Shown here in pieces: positions 33,048 to 47,417 of a DNA stretch of 64,000 nt. The position numbers were made by a program, and so were the translations under genes. How positions within the stretch are numbered: the first letter of the stretch is position 1; every line of letters begins with the position of its first letter. The notes under the pieces are model-generated. The model was not told the origin of the DNA. It worked only from the letters and a program-made list of their open reading frames with translations, and searched no databases. This DNA is from Megascapheus bottae (Eukaryota; Chordata; Mammalia; Rodentia; Geomyidae). The stretch lies in the NCBI GenBank assembly GCA_024803745.1, contig JANJXV010000193.1, positions 124,001 through 188,000 on the forward strand, in the 5' to 3' direction.

Positions 33048-36000
33048 CTACTGATTATGATGAATGAGGGAAACCACTGAGCCTAAGTTCCTTTGAGTCT
33101 GGCTTACTTCACTTAATATGATTTGTTCTAAGTCTTTCCATTTCCTAACAAATGGGGCGATGTCATTCTTTCTGACAGCAGCATAGAATTCCATTGTGTA
33201 CAAATACCACAACTTGTTGATCCACTCATCAACTGAGGGACATCTGGGTTGGTTCCATATCTTTGCTATGGTGAATAGTGCTGCAATGAACATTGTTGTG
33301 CTAGTGGGTTTAGTATGCCCTTGTTTCTGGATTGTTGGGTAAATGCCAAGTACTGGAATTGCTGGGTCATAGGGGAGTTGTATGTTTAGCGTTTTGAGGC
33401 ACTGCCGCACTGCTTTCCATAGTGGTTGAACGAGTTTGCACTCCCACCAACAGTGTAGTAGTGATCCCTCCTGACCACATCCCCTCCAGCATCTGTTGTC
33501 ATTCGTTTTCCTGATCCTGGCCATTCTAACTGGAGTTAGGTGGAATCTTAGACTTGTTTTGATTTGCATTTCTTTTATGACCAGAGATGTTGAGCATTTC
33601 TTCATGTGTCTATAGGCCATTTTTGTTTCTTCTTCAGAGAAGACTCTCTTTATGTCTTTGGCCCATTTTGTAATGGGATGGGTGTTACTTTGGAGGTTAG
33701 TTTTGGAGTGATTCAATTTTTTGAGTTGTTGATATATTTTAGATATGAGGCCTTGTTCCGTTGTTTGGGTGGTGAAGATCTTCTCCCACTCTGTAGGCTT
33801 CCTGATTAGTTTACTAGCTATATCCGTTGCCATACAAAAGCTCTGCAGTTTAATGCAGTCCCACTTATCCAGCCTTTCTCTGATTTGTTGTGATTCTTGG
33901 TCCTTATTAAGAAAGTTTCGACCTGTACCAAGGATGCCTAGTGTATCTCCTATTCCTTCCTGTAAACTTTTCAGTGTGTCAGCTTTTACCTCCACGTCTT
34001 TGATCCATTTGGAGTTAATTCTAGTGCAAGGTGACAAAGAAGGATCCAACTTTAGTTTTCTGCAGGTGTTTAACCAGTTCTGCCAGCACAACTTGTTGAA
34101 GAGGCTATCTTTCTTCCATTCTATTTTTTTGGCTCCCTGGTCAAAGATTAGGTGGCCATAGGTCTGTGGTTTAATATCTGGGTCCGCAGTTCTACTCCAT
34201 TGGACTTCAGGCCTGTTCTTGTGCCAGTACCAAGCTGTTTTGAGAATTATAGCTCTGTAATAGAGCCTTAAGTTTGGAATTGAAATTCCTCCAGCGCTGT
34301 TCTTTCTGCTAAGAAGTGTTTTTGCTATACGTGGTCTTTTATTATTCCATATGAAATTTTGAATTGCCTCTTCTATGTCTTTAAAGAATGACATTGGGAT
34401 GTTGATGGGTATTACATTGAATTTGTAGATAGCCCTTGGCAAGATTGTCATTTTCACAATGTTGATTCTTCCAATCCAGGAGCACGGGAGGTTTTTCCAT
34501 TTCCTTAGTTCTGCTTTAATTTCCTTTTTTAGGGTTTTAAAGTATTCATCTAAACGGTCCTTTACATTCTTAGTTAAGCTAACTGCTAGGTACTTTATTT
34601 TCTTTGAGGCTATTGTGAAAGGATTTTCTTTCCTGATTATTGCCTCGTTCCTCTCAGTGTTGGCGTAAAGTAAGGCAGTTGATTTGTGAGGGTGGATTTT
34701 ATGGCCTGCTACCCTTCCAAAGCTTTGAATCAGCTCAAGGAGCTTGGGAGTAGAGTCTATAGGATTCTTTAAATACAGAATCATGTCATCTGCAAAGAGG
34801 GATAGTTTTATTTCCTCTTTCCCTACTTGGATCCACTTTATGCTTGCTTCTTGCCTTATTGCACTGCCTAGGAATTCTAGTACTATGTTAAAAAGGAGTG
34901 GAGAGAGTGGGCATCCTTGTCTCGTTCCTGATTTTAGAGGGAATGGCTTTAGATTTTCACCATTAAGTATAATACTAGCAGTGGGTTTCTCATACACAGC
35001 CTTTATTACATTGAGAAATGTTCCATGGATCCTAGTTTCTCCACATATTTTAACATAAAGGGGTTTTGGATCTTGTCAAATGCCTTTTCCGCATCTATTG
35101 AGACAATCATGTGATTTTATCCCTGCTCCTGTTGATGTGTTGAATTATATTAATTGATTTGTGTATGTTGCACCAGCTTTGCCTCCCTGTGATGAATCCA
35201 GTATTTTGTTGAGAAGTTTTGCATCGATGTTCATCAAAGAAATGGGTCTATAGATCTCTCCCTTTGATGAATCTCTGTCTGGTTTGGGGATGAGGGGTAT
35301 GCTGGCTTCACAGAATCAGTTTAGTAAAGAACCTTCATTTTCAATTTCGTTGAAGAGCTTGCGGGGTATTGGTGTGAGCTCTGCTTTGAAGACCTTATAG
35401 AATTCAGCTGTGAATCCATCTGGCCCTGGGCTCTTTTTAAGTGGAAGTTGTCTAATTTCCATTTCTATTTCAGAGCTTGAAATAGGCCTGTTGAGTTGGG
35501 TTAGCTCTTCTTGGGTCAGTGTGTGTATGTTAATATTGTCTAGGAATTCATCCATTTCTTCTAGATTCTCAAATTTGTTGGCGTAAAGGTTTGAGAAGTA
35601 TTCCCTCATGATATTCTGGATCTTGGTAGTTTCTGTCGTGATATTACCATTTTCATCTGCGATTTTGTTTATTTCGATATGCTCTCTTCTTTTTTTGGTA
35701 AGATTTGCTAAGGGCTTGTCAATTTTGTTAATTCTTTCAAGAACCAACTCCTTGTTTTGTTGATTCTTTCTATAGTTTTTTTTATTCCAAATCATTTAAT
35801 TCTGCTTTGATTTTAATAATTTCCTTTCTCCTAATGGGTTTAGGGTTGGTTTGTTGCTCTTTTTCCAGGAGGTTAAGGTGAGACATTAACTAGTTGGTTT
35901 GCCATTTTTCCAACTTGCTGTTGTAGGCACTCCACGCTATAAATTTTCCTCTGAGTACTGCCTTTGTTGTGTCCCTAAGGAGTTGATATTTGTGTGCTCC

Positions 36001-36837
36001 TTATTGTTAAATTTCATAAACAGTTGGATATCTGTTCTGATCTCTTCGATTACCCATTGTTTTTGATTCAACAATGTGTGGTTCAGTCTCCATGAGTTAC
36101 AGGGTTTTCTTTGGTGGAGATGTGTGTTCAGCTCCAATTTGATGCCTTTATGGTCTGAGAGTGTGCATGGAATAATTTCAGTGTTTCTGAATCTGTCCAG
36201 GTTTACTTTATGGCCTAAGATGTGGTCTATTTTGGAAAATGTTCCATGTGCTGCTGAGAAAAACGTATATTGTGGTGTTACTGGGTGGAATATTCTGCAG
36301 ATGTCTGTTAGATCTAGTTGGTCTATATAGTTGTTCAGTTCTAAGGTTTCTCTGTTGAGTTTTTGCCTTGTTGATCTGTCCATAGGTGAGAGTGGTGTGT
36401 TAAACTCACCAACAATCACTGTGTTTCGATCTATGTATGGTTTCAGTGTAAGTAAAGTTTGCTTGATGAAGTTTGGAGCTCCGGGATTGGGTGTGTAAAT
36501 ATTTAGGATTGTTATGTCTTCCGGGAGGAAAGATCCCTTTAGTAGTATGTAGTAACCTTCTTTGTCTTTTCTTACTAATTTTAGTTTGAAGTCTATTGTA
36601 TCTGATATGAGGATGGCAACTCTAGCCTGTTTATGGGGGCAGTTAGCTTGATAGAGTTTATTCCAACCTCTCACTTTCAAAAGATGATTGTTTTTGGGTA
36701 AGCTGTGTCTCTCGAAGTCAGCAGAACGATGGCTCTTGCTTTTTGATCCAACTAGACAACCTATGCCGTTTAATTGGAGAGTTAAGTCCATTGATATTGA
36801 GAGTTAGGATTGAGAGGTATTTATTAGTTCCTACCAT
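33048..36837 (-). pseudogene. L1-C ORF2, interrupted
   Basis: From the RT domain to the end the frame is open for 649 codons (34997-33048), including [20 protein letters not shown] and the Cys-rich C-terminus. Upstream, the shared TGA and frameshift damage the endonuclease. A separate open piece (35795-35316) carries [15 protein letters not shown] private deletion of about 52 bases near 35200, flanked by a ccag repeat, removes part of the RT fingers. RETQL replaces QETHL. Confidence 0.9.
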
Positions 36838-36885
36838 TTTTAAAAGCTTTTAGTAGGGCCTGTGTCTTGACAGTTCTTGTGGTCC

Positions 36886-38069
36886 TTAGATGGTATGCTG
36901 TTTAGGTGCCATTTCTTTCCCTATATTGCATTTATTTTGGTTTTCTATGTATAGAGCATCTTTGAGAATTCTCTGTAGTGTTGGTTTTGTTTCGACATAT
37001 TGTTGCAGCTTTTCCCTGGAATGGAATGTTTTTATTTTTCCCTCAGTTATGAATGAGAGCTTAGCTGGCTACAGTATTCTTGGTTGGTAGTTATTTGATA
37101 TAAGGGCATGACATATATGCTTCCAGTCACTTCGTGCTTGCATGGTCTCTGCTGAGAAATCTGGGGTTATTCTGATTGGTTTGCCTTTGTAGGTTACTGA
37201 TCCCTTTTCCCTGGCTGCCTTTAGGATCTTTCCTTTCGTTTCTATTGATCCAGTTCGGATCACAATGGGGGGTTGGGATGTTCTTTTCTGGTCAGGTCTG
37301 TTTGGGGTTCTAAAAGCTTCTCGTATCTGGATGGGCCTGCCCTTCTGGATATTTGGGAAATTCTCTGAGATGATTCCCTGAAGTATATTTCCAATACCAT
37401 TGACCTCTTTCTCCATGCCCTCCTCAGTACCAACTAGCCTTAAATTAGGCTTCCTAATTGTATCTTGGACCTCCTGAAGCGCTCTCTCATATTTCCTAGA
37501 TTTGGATTGACTCATTTTCTGTTCTTTATAATACCTAAATTATCTTCATCCACGAAAATTCTCTCCTCTGCAATGTCTAACCTGCTATCAAAGCTATCTA
37601 CTTTATTTTTCATCTCCCTTGCTTCTAATTGCTCACTTTTGATGCCTTGCATCCCTTGTTTTAGATCATGTATGGATTTCTTTATCTCCTTGATTTCCTT
37701 TTGAGTGGTTAGCTCAGTAGCTTTATTTTCTTTGGACATTTGCTGGAGTTTGGTCACGTTTTTATTTGTGGATTCTTTGAATTCATCCATCTTTCTTTGA
37801 AAAACCTTTATTATGGCCTCCTTTATGGCTTCTTCTTTTTCACTTATCACCTTGTTTTTGCTTTCCTCTTGTTCAGCTATGGCTTCCTCCATTATCTCTT
37901 TCTTTATATTTTCACATTTTTCATTAATGATGTTTATCAATTGCATTTGTGTAGCAATTGGAAGACTCTCCTCTAGGTTTGCCAGTGACTGTTCCATTGT
38001 CTGTTTACATTGGGTGGGGGATGTTGTTTCTTGATTTGACATTTTTCTTGAGTTTCTTGTTCTGCCCAT
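36886..38069 (-). pseudogene. L1-C ORF1, frameshifted
   Basis: Coiled-coil frame 38069-37512, RRM/CTD frame 37515-37069, TAG at 37069-37071. It is identical in translation to the L1-D copy (GTEEGMEKEV, KRTSQPPIVIRTG). Confidence 0.9.
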
Positions 38070-38629
38070 TTGAAAATGGGAGCAAGATTACTACGAAATA
38101 CGATTATAGTTTTTCAGATATAACCAACCTAGACCTCTGTAGCTGGCAGACACTAGATTTTCACAAGTTTTGATTGGTATTATCACTCTTTCTTTTTGTG
38201 CACTTACAGACCAGCCTAATACAACCACTGATAAGCGATTTATACCCAAAACAATAAGCCTCTCAATCCAATCTCTATTGTCTTTAAGTCCCTCTGAGCC
38301 TAGAGAATAATTAACCACCTACATATACAATATTGCTCAACAGCCATCAAGTGTAGATCCGTGCAGTATAAGGGTTGAAAGACGAGCAGAGGTCCAGAGA
38401 TAGAAAAAAAGAATGAGAGAGGTCAGGGGAGGTGCAAGAGGATTAACGTAGGAGTGTAAGAATATTGTAGTAATGAAGAAAAGTTATAGCATAAGGATAA
38501 CTGACCTAAGTTGGTAAGTAGGTAGCATATTTGAGTACAAAGTTTGGAAAGTATTAGAATAAAACTTATGTGTTGCTGCACGACTAGCTCTTAGCCCAAC
38601 CAGTGGCCTCACAGTGGACCATGGGATGG

Positions 38630-40001
38630 ATCTGTTTTTCTTGTCTACGTTGAGGGAAAGGGGTATTTCACAAGATGCAGAAGCGAAGATTTCAGAAGCA
38701 AATGCTGTGAGTGAATTAGCTCGTAAAAAGCATTTTTATTTTCTTTTATCTTTCTGCCAGTCTTGGGGCTTGAATTCAGGGCCTGAGCACTGTCCTCGGT
38801 TTTTCTCAAGTCTAGCCCTCTGCCACTTGAGCCACAGTGCCACATCTAGATTTTCTATGTGATACTGAGCAATCAAACCCAGATCTTCATGGATGCTAGG
38901 CAAGCACTCTACCACTATGCCAAACTCTCAACCCTGACATAGTAATTATAAAGTCATCATCATCATCTTCATATCAAAATATCCTTTCTCCTACAAAGAA
39001 TGATCACTCATCTATGTGTGTAATGCTTTTTTTTAAATTTCACTAATTCTTCTGTGTTTTTCCCTCTTGCATTTTTTACACATGACAGCAAAACTAATTA
39101 TCAGGAAAAAAATGATTAGGATACAGAAACCTAATAATATCCTAGTAGATTGACGTCAACAATATGTGCAATATGAACTGTGTGTTTGACCGAGTGGTAG
39201 AGTGCTTGGCTACCACGCAAAAAGACTCAGGTTTGATTCCTCATTACCACATACATAGAAAACGCTGCAAGTGGTGCTGTGGCTCGGTGGGACAGCTAAA
39301 GACTAACGAAAGCCCAAGAACAATGTTCACACTCTGAGGTCAAGTCCCAAGACTAGCAAAAACAAAAAAAAATCGACAAGGGGCAAAATGCAGGTAGAGA
39401 AGGCACTGTGAAACAAATGTTTTTTAAAGGATGAGGGCAATATTGACCCTTAAGTTTGGATTTTATCTAAGAAACTCTCCTTGAGCCTGAGACCAGACTG
39501 GTAGTTGGGCCTAGTGGAAGACATTGGGATTGGACAAATAAGGTGTGCTGTTTACTACATCCACATATATATTGTGAGATTGGAGGAGAGATTCAGCCTC
39601 CAGTATGTCTTTGGTGAGGTCTTCTGTGAGCAAGGATCTTTGGTCATTGGGCCCTGAAAAGTGACCTTGCCTCCCTCACAATGGAACAGAATATGGAACC
39701 CTGGTAACCAAGCCACTTTAACTAACAACCAACTCAAGCCAGCTCACTTGGCCTGTGGCTCAGGAGGAAGAAAGATGTTGCTGTGCTGTTGCCAAAGGTC
39801 AGGAAACTCGAGTCTCAGGAATGGAAGTTGTGGATGTCTTACTCGAAGATGTAAATGCTAGATCATTGCCAAGCCACAAATCCAGTATAACAGGCCTTTC
39901 TCTAAGGAGAAGGCCAGGAAAATCCACGGCAACCAGATGAGGTAAATTTCTAAGAATAAATGTATTTGACCCCATCATCCTCCCCACACACTACAACTTT
40001 C
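38630..40001 (+). repeat. Spacer S-D
   Basis: D/E-type spacer. It has a small deletion in the first SINE (ttttctatgtgatactgag), a ttc interruption in the triplet tract (38955-38973), and private changes such as 'gaccgagtggtagagtgctt' in the second SINE (about 39180-39365). The RALGDS-like fragment is at 39420-39940. Confidence 0.9.
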
Positions 40002-40414
40002 TTTTTTTTCATTTTTTTTATTGTAATTAGTAAAAGGGTTACATAATATTTGCCAGATAGAAGGGGCATTAATTCACATACATTGATACCCTTTCACATG
40101 TCTTGGTACCCATTTCCCTCCAACCCCACACCCCCCACCCATCTTGGTTTTCCCTTCCCTATCAAATTTCAAATATCCAAATACAAATAAATTCAATATA
40201 TCAGATAACAAAGTGAGATACTATACCAATATGGGATAACCAAGGGACAGCAAAGGAGATGAGAGACAACATAGTACATTAAGGACAACAATCATTCATT
40301 ATGTGCCTTTTCTTTTCAATATCCCGGAGGTCCTTTCAATTAGCTTCACATTATATGGCCTTATATATGGCCTTTTGCTCTATTGCAAATCTCTGCTAGT
40401 AGAGCCCAAAGTTT

Positions 40415-43400
40415 CTACTGATTATGACGAATGAGGGTAACCACTGAGCCTCAGTTCCTTTGAGTCTGGCTTACTTCACTTAATATGATTTGTTTTAAGT
40501 CTTTCCATTTCCTAACAAATGGGGCGATGTCATTCTTTCTGACAGAAGCTTAGAATTCCATTGTGTACAAATACCACAACTTGTTAATCCACTCATCAAT
40601 TGAGGGACATCTGGGTTGGTTCCATACCTTTGCTATGGTGAATAGTGCTGCAATGAACATTGTTGTGCTAGTGAGTTTAGTATGCCCTTGTTTCTGGATT
40701 GTTGGGTAAATGCCAAGTAGTGGAATTGCTGGGTGATAGGGGAGTTCTATGTTTAGCCTTTTGAGGCACTGCCACACTGCTTTTCATAGTGGTTGAACGA
40801 GTTTGCACTCCCACCAACAGTGTAGTAGTGATCCCTCTTGGCCACATCCCCTCCAGCATCTGTTGTCATTCGTTTTCCTGATCCTGGCCATTCTAACTGG
40901 AGTGAGGTGGAATCTTAGAGTTGTTTTGATTTGCATTTCTTTTATGACCAGAGATGTGGAGCATTTCTTCATGTGTCTATAGGGCATTTTTGTTTCTTCT
41001 GCAGAGAAGACTCTCTTTAAGTCTTTGGCCCATTTTTAATGGGATGGGTGTTACTTTGGAGGTTAGTTTTGGAGTGATTCAATTTTTTGTTTTATTGGTA
41101 TATTTTAGATATGAGGCCTTTATCCGTTGTTTGGTTGGTGAAGATCTTCTCCCACTCTGTAGGCTTCGTGATTAGTTTACTAGCTATATCCGTTGCCATA
41201 CAAAAGCTCTGCAGTTTAATGCAGTCCCACTTATCCAGCCTTTCTCTGATTTGTTGTGATTCTTGGTCCTTAAAAAGAAAGTTTCAAACTGTGCCAAGGA
41301 GGCCTAGATTATCTCCTATTCCTTCCTGTAAACTTTTCCGTGTGTCAGCTTTTACGTCCAGGTCTTTGATCCATTTGCAGTTAATTCTAGTGCAAGGTGA
41401 AAAATAAGGATCCAACTTTAGTGTTCTGCAGGTGCTAAACCAGTTCTGCCAGCACAACTTGTTGAAGAGGCTATCTTTCTTCCATGCTATTTTTTTGGCT
41501 CCCTTGTCAAAGATTAGGTGGCCATAGGTTTGTGGTTTAATATCTGCGTGCGCAGTTCTATTCCTGTGGACTTCAGGCCTGTTCTTGTGCCCGTATCAAG
41601 CTGTTTTGAGAATTATAGCTCTGTAATAGAGTCTAAAGTTTGGAATTGAAATTCCTCCAGCGCTGTTCTTTCTGCTAAGAAGTGTTTTTGCTATACGGGG
41701 TCTTTTATTATTCCATATGTAATTTTGAATTGCCTCTTCTATTTCTTTAAAGAATGACATTGGGTTGTTGATGGGTATTGCATTGAATTTGTAGATAGCC
41801 CTTGGCAAGATTGTAATTTTCACAATGTTGATTCTTCCAATCCAGGAGCATGGGAGCTTTTTCCATTTCCTTAGTTCTGCTTTAATTTCCTTTTTTAGGG
41901 TTTTAAAGTTTTCATCTAAACGGTCCTTTACATTCTTAGTTAAGCTAATTGCTAGGTAGTTTATTTTCTTTGAGGCTATTGTGAAAGGAGTTTCTTTCCT
42001 GATTATTGCCTCGTTCCTCTCACGGTTGGCATAAAGGACGGCAGTTGATGTGTGAGGGTTGATTTTATGGCCTGCTACCCTTCCAAAGCTATGAATCAGA
42101 TCAAGGAGCTTGGGAGTAGAGCCTATAGGATTCTTTAAATACAGAATCATGTCATCTGCAAAGAGGGATAGTTTTATTTCCTCTTTCCCTACTTGGATCC
42201 CCTTTATGCTTGCTTCTTGCCTTATTGCACTGCCTAGGTATTCTAGTACTATGTTAAAAAGGAGTGGAGAGAGTGGACATCATTTTCTCGTTCCTGATTT
42301 TAGAGGGAATGGCTTTAGATTTTCACCATTAAGTATAATACTAGCAGTGGGTTTCTCATACACAGCCTTTATTACATTGAGAAATGTTCCATGGATTCCT
42401 AGTTTCTCCACATCTTTTAACATAAAGGGGTTTTGGATCTTGTAAAATGCCTTTCCGCATCTATAGAGACAATCATGTGAGTTTTGTCTTTGCTCCTGTT
42501 GATGTGTCGAATTATATTAATTGATTTGTCTATGTTGAACCAGCTTTGCTCCCTGTGATGAATCCAGTTTGATCATAGTGTATAATTTTTTTGATGAGTT
42601 GTTGTAGACGATTGGCCAGTATTTTGTTGAGAAGTTTCGCATAGATGTTCATCAAAGAAATGGGTCTATAGTTCCCTTTCTTTGATGAATCTCTGTCTGG
42701 TTTGGGGATGAGGGATATACTGGCTTCACAGAATGAGTTTGGTAAAGAACCTTCATTTTCAATTTCGTTGAAGAACTTGAGGAGTATTGGTGTGACCTCT
42801 GCTTTGAAGACCTTATACAATTCAGCTGTGAATCCATCTGGCCCTGGGCTCTTTTTAAGTGGAAGTTGTCTAATTTCCATTTCTATTTCAGAGTTTGAAA
42901 TAGGCCTGTTGAGCTGGGTTACCTCTTCTTGATTCAGTGTGGGTATGTTAACGTTGTCTAGGAATTCATCCATTTCTTCTAGATTCTCAAATTTGTTGGC
43001 GTAAACGTTTGAGAAGTATTCCCACATGATATTCTGGATCTTGGTAATTTCTGTCGTGATAGTACTATTTTCATCTGCGATTTTGTTTATTTTGATATGC
43101 TCTCTTCTTTTTTTGGTAAGATTTGCTAAGGGCTTGTCAATTTTGTTAATTCTTTCAAGAACCAACTCCTTGTTTTGTTGATTCTTTCTATAGTTTTTTT
43201 ATTCCAAATCATTTAATTCTGCTTTGATTTTAATAATTTGCTTTCTCCTAATGGGTTTAGGGTTGGTTTGTTGCTCTTTTTCCAGGAGGTTAAGGTGAGA
43301 CATTAACTAGTTGGTTTGCCATTTTTCCAACTTGCTGTTGTAGGCACTCCACGCTATAAATTTTCCTCTGAGTACTGCCTTTGTTGTGTCCCTAAGGAGT

Positions 43401-44254
43401 TGATATTTGTGTGCTCCTTATTGTTAAATTTCATAAACAGTTGGATATCTGTTCTGATCTCTTCGATTACCCATTGTTTTTGATTCAACAATGTGTGGTT
43501 CAGTCTCCATGAGTTACAGGGTTTTCTTTGGTGGAGATGTGTGTTCAGCTCCAATTTGATGCCTTTATGGTCTGAGAGTGTGCATGGAATAATTTCAGTG
43601 TTTCTGAATCTGTCCAGGTTTACTTTATGGCCTAAGATGTGGTCTATTTTGGAAAATGTTCCATGTGCTGCTGAGAAAAACGTATATTGTGGTGTTACTG
43701 GGTGGAATATTCTGCAGATGTCTGTTAGATCTAGTTGGTCTATATAGTTGTTCAGTTCTAAGGTTTCTCTGTTGAGTTTTTGCCTTGTTGATCTGTCCAT
43801 AGGTGAGAGTGGTGTGTTAAACTCACCAACAATCACTGTGTTTCGATCTATGTATGGTTTCAGTGTAAGTAAAGTTTGCTTGATGAAGTTTGGAGCTCCG
43901 GGATTGGGTGTGTAAATATTTAGGATTGTTATGTCTTCCGGGAGGAAAGATCCCTTTAGTAGTATGTAGTAACCTTCTTTGTCTTTTCTTACTAATTTTA
44001 GTTTGAAGTCTATTGTATCTGATATGAAGATGGCAACTCTAGCCTGTTTATGGGGGCAGTTAGCTTGATAGAGTTTATTCCAACCTCTCACTTTCAAAAG
44101 ATGATTGTTTTTGGGTAAGCTGTGTCTCTCGAAGTCAGCAGAACGATGGCTCTTGCTTTTTGATCCAACTAGACAACCTATGCCGTTTAATTGGAGAGTT
44201 AAGTCCATTGATATTGAGAGTTAGGATTGAGAGATATTTATTAGTTCCTACCAT
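40415..44254 (-). pseudogene. L1-D ORF2, heavily interrupted
   Basis: Open pieces are 44208-43354 (endonuclease, second frame), 43165-42530 (RT fingers, [22 protein letters not shown]), 42150-41596 (after FADD) and 40987-40550. A copy-specific TAA after YTMEF (near 40550) shortens the C-terminus. The D/E-type 3' half has more frame breaks than B, C, F or G. Confidence 0.9.
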
Positions 44255-44302
44255 TTTTAAAAGCTTTTAGTAGGGCCTGTGTCTTGACAGTTCTTGTGGT
44301 CC

Positions 44303-45486
44303 TTAGATGGTATGCTGTTTAGGTGCCATTTCTTTCCCTATATTGCATTTATTTTGGTTTTCTATGTATAGAGCATCTTTGAGAATTCTCTGTAGTGTTG
44401 GTTTTGTTTCGACATATTGTTGCAGCTTTTCCCTGGAATGGAATGTTTTTATTTTTCCCTCAGTTATGAATGAGAGCTTAGCTGGCTACAGTATTCTTGG
44501 TTGGTAGTTATTTGATATAAGGGCATGACATATATGCTTCCAGTCACTTCGTGCTTGCATGGTCTCTGCTGAGAAATCTGGGGTTATTCTGATTGGTTTG
44601 CCTTTGTAGGTTACTGATCCCTTTTCCCTGGCTGCCTTTAGGATCTTTCCTTTCGTTTCTATTGATCCAGTTCGGATCACAATGGGGGGTTGGGATGTTC
44701 TTTTCTGGTCAGGTCTGTTTGGGGTTCTAAAAGCTTCTCGTATCTGGATGGGCCTGCCCTTCTGGATATTTGGGAAATTCTCTGAGATGATTCCCTGAAG
44801 TATATTTCCAATACCATTGACCTCTTTCTCCATGCCCTCCTCAGTACCAACTAGCCTTAAATTAGGCTTCCTAATTGTATCTTGGACCTCCTGAAGCGCT
44901 CTCTCATATTTCCTAGATTTGGATTGACTCATTTTCTGTTCTTTATAATACCTAAATTATCTTCATCCACGAAAATTCTCTCCTCTGCAATGTCTAACCT
45001 GCTATCAAAGCTATCTACTTTATTTTTCATCTCCCTTGCTTCTAATTGCTCACTTTTGATGCCTTGCATCCCTTGTTTTAGATCATGTATGGATTTCTTT
45101 ATCTCCTTGATTTCCTTTTGAGTGGTTAGCTCAGTAGCTTTATTTTCTTTGGACATTTGCTGGAGTTTGGTCACGTTTTTATTTGTGGATTCTTTGAATT
45201 CATCCATCTTTCTTTGAAAAACCTTTATTATGGCCTCCTTTATGGCTTCTTCTTTTTCACTTATCACCTTGTTTTTGCTTTCCTCTTGTTCAGCTATGGC
45301 TTCCTCCATTATCTCTTTCTTTATATTTTCACATTTTTCATTAATGATGTTTATCAATTGCATTTGTGTAGCAATTGGAAGACTCTCCTCTAGGTTTGCC
45401 AGTGACTGTTCCATTGTCTGTTTACATTGGGTGGGGGATGTTGTTTCTTGATTTGACATTTTTCTTGAGTTTCTTGTTCTGCCCAT
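44303..45486 (-). pseudogene. L1-D ORF1, frameshifted
   Basis: Frames 45486-44929 and 44932-44486 overlap as ATGA. TAG at 44486-44488. The same translated sequence as L1-C. Confidence 0.9.
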
Positions 45487-46046
45487 TTGAAAATGGGAGC
45501 AAGATTACTACGAAATACGATTATAGTTTTTCAGATATAACCAACCTAGACCTCTGTAGCTGGCAGACACTAGATTTTCACAAGTTTTGATTGGTATTAT
45601 CACTCTTTCTTTTTGTGCACTTACAGACCAGCCTAATACAACCACTGATAAGCGATTTATACCCAAAACAATAAGCCTCTCAATCCAATCTCTATTGTCT
45701 TTAAGTCCCTCTGAGCCTAGAGAATAATTAACCACCTACATATACAATATTGCTCAACAGCCATCAAGTGTAGATCCGTGCAGTATAAGGGTTGAAAGAC
45801 GAGCAGAGGTCCAGAGATAGAAAAAAAGAATGAGAGAGGTCAGGGGAGGTGCAAGAGGATTAACGTAGGAGTGTAAGAATATTGTAGTAATGAAGAAAAG
45901 TTATAGCATAAGGATAACTGACCTAAGTTGGTAAGTAGGTAGCATATTTGAGTACAAAGTTTGGAAAGTATTAGAATAAAACTTATGTGTTGCTGCACGA
46001 CTAGCTCTTAGCCCAACCAGTGGCCTCACAGTGGACCATGGGATGG

Positions 46047-47417
46047 ATCTGTTTTTCTTGTCTACGTTGAGGGAAAGGGGTATTTCACAAGATGCAGAAG
46101 CGAAGATTTCAGAAGCAAATGCTGTGAGTGAATTAGCTCGTAAAAAGCATTTTTATTTTCTTTTATCTTTCTGCCAGTCTTGGGGCTTGAATTCAGGGCC
46201 TGAGCACTGTCCTCGGTTTTTCTCAAGTCTAGCCCTCTGCCACTTGAGCCACAGTGCCACATCTAGATTTTCTATGTGATACTGAGCAATCAAACCCAGA
46301 TCTTCATGGATGCTAGGCAAGCACTCTACCACTATGCCAAACTCTCAACCCTGACATAGTAATTATAAAGTCATCATCATCATCTTCATATCAAAATATC
46401 CTTTCTCCTACAAAGAATGATCACTCATCTATGTGTGTAATGCTTTTTTTAAATTTCACTAATTCTTCTGTGTTTTTCCCTCTTGCATTTTTTACACATG
46501 ACAGCAAAACTAATTATCAGGAAAAAAATGATTAGGATACAGAAACCTAATAATATCCTAGTAGATTAACGTCAACAATATGTGCAATATGAACTGTGTG
46601 TTTGACCGAGTGGTAGAGTGCTTGGCTACCACGCAAAAAGACTCAGGTTTGATTCCTCATTACCACATACATAGAAAACGCTGCAAGTGGTGCTGTGGCT
46701 CGGTGGGACAGCTAAAGACTAACGAAAGCCCAAGAACAATGTTCACACTCTGAGGTCAAGTCCCAAGACTAGCAAAAACAAAAAAAAATCGACAAGGGGC
46801 AAAATGCAGGTAGAGAAGGCACTGTGAAACAAATGTTTTTTAAAGGATGAGGGCAATATTGACCCTTAAGTTTGGATTTTATCTAAGAAACTCTCCTTGA
46901 GCCTGAGACCAGACTGGTAGTTGGGCCTAGTGGAAGACATTGGGATTGGACAAATAAGGTGTGCTGTTTACTACATCCACATATATATTGTGAGATTGGA
47001 GGAGAGATTCAGCCTCCAGTATGTCTTTGGTGAGGTCTTCTGTGAGCAAGGATCTTTGGTCATTGGGCCCTGAAAAGTGACCTTGCCTCCCTCACAATGG
47101 AACAGAATATGGAACCCTGGTAACCAAGCCACTTTAACTAACAACCAACTCAAGCCAGCTCACTTGGCCTGTGGCTCAGGAGGAAGAAAGATGTTGCTGT
47201 GCTGTTGCCAAAGGTCAGGAAACTCGAGTCTCAGGAATGGAAGTTGTGGATGTCTTACTCGAAGATGTAAATGCTAGATCATTGCCAAGCCACAAATCCA
47301 GTATAACAGGCCTTTCTCTAAGGAGAAGGCCAGGAAAATCCACGGCAACCAGATGAGGTAAATTTCTAAGAATAAATGTATTTGACCCCATCATCCTCCC
47401 CACACACTACAACTTTC
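46047..47417 (+). repeat. Spacer S-E
   Basis: Almost identical to S-D. Differences seen by eye are one T fewer near 46445 and 'gattaacgtc' for 'gattgacgtc' near 46565. It contains the same two SINEs (46174-46355, about 46597-46785) and the RALGDS-like fragment (46840-47356). Confidence 0.9.

Larger units (their letters stand above)
32633..38629 (-). mobile_element. L1-C: near full-length LINE-1
   Basis: Poly-T at 32633, 3'UTR, ORF2 (33048-36837), ORF1 (36886-38069) and leader to 38629. The 3' part resembles B, F and G. From about 35830 upward it is nearly identical to L1-D. A deletion of about 52 bases near 35200 is specific to this copy. Confidence 0.93.
40002..46046 (-). mobile_element. 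L1-D: near full-length LINE-1
   Basis: Poly-T at 40002, ORF2 40415-44254, ORF1 44303-45486, leader to 46046. Together with S-D it forms one member of an almost identical 7.4 kb pair with L1-E/S-E. Confidence 0.93.
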
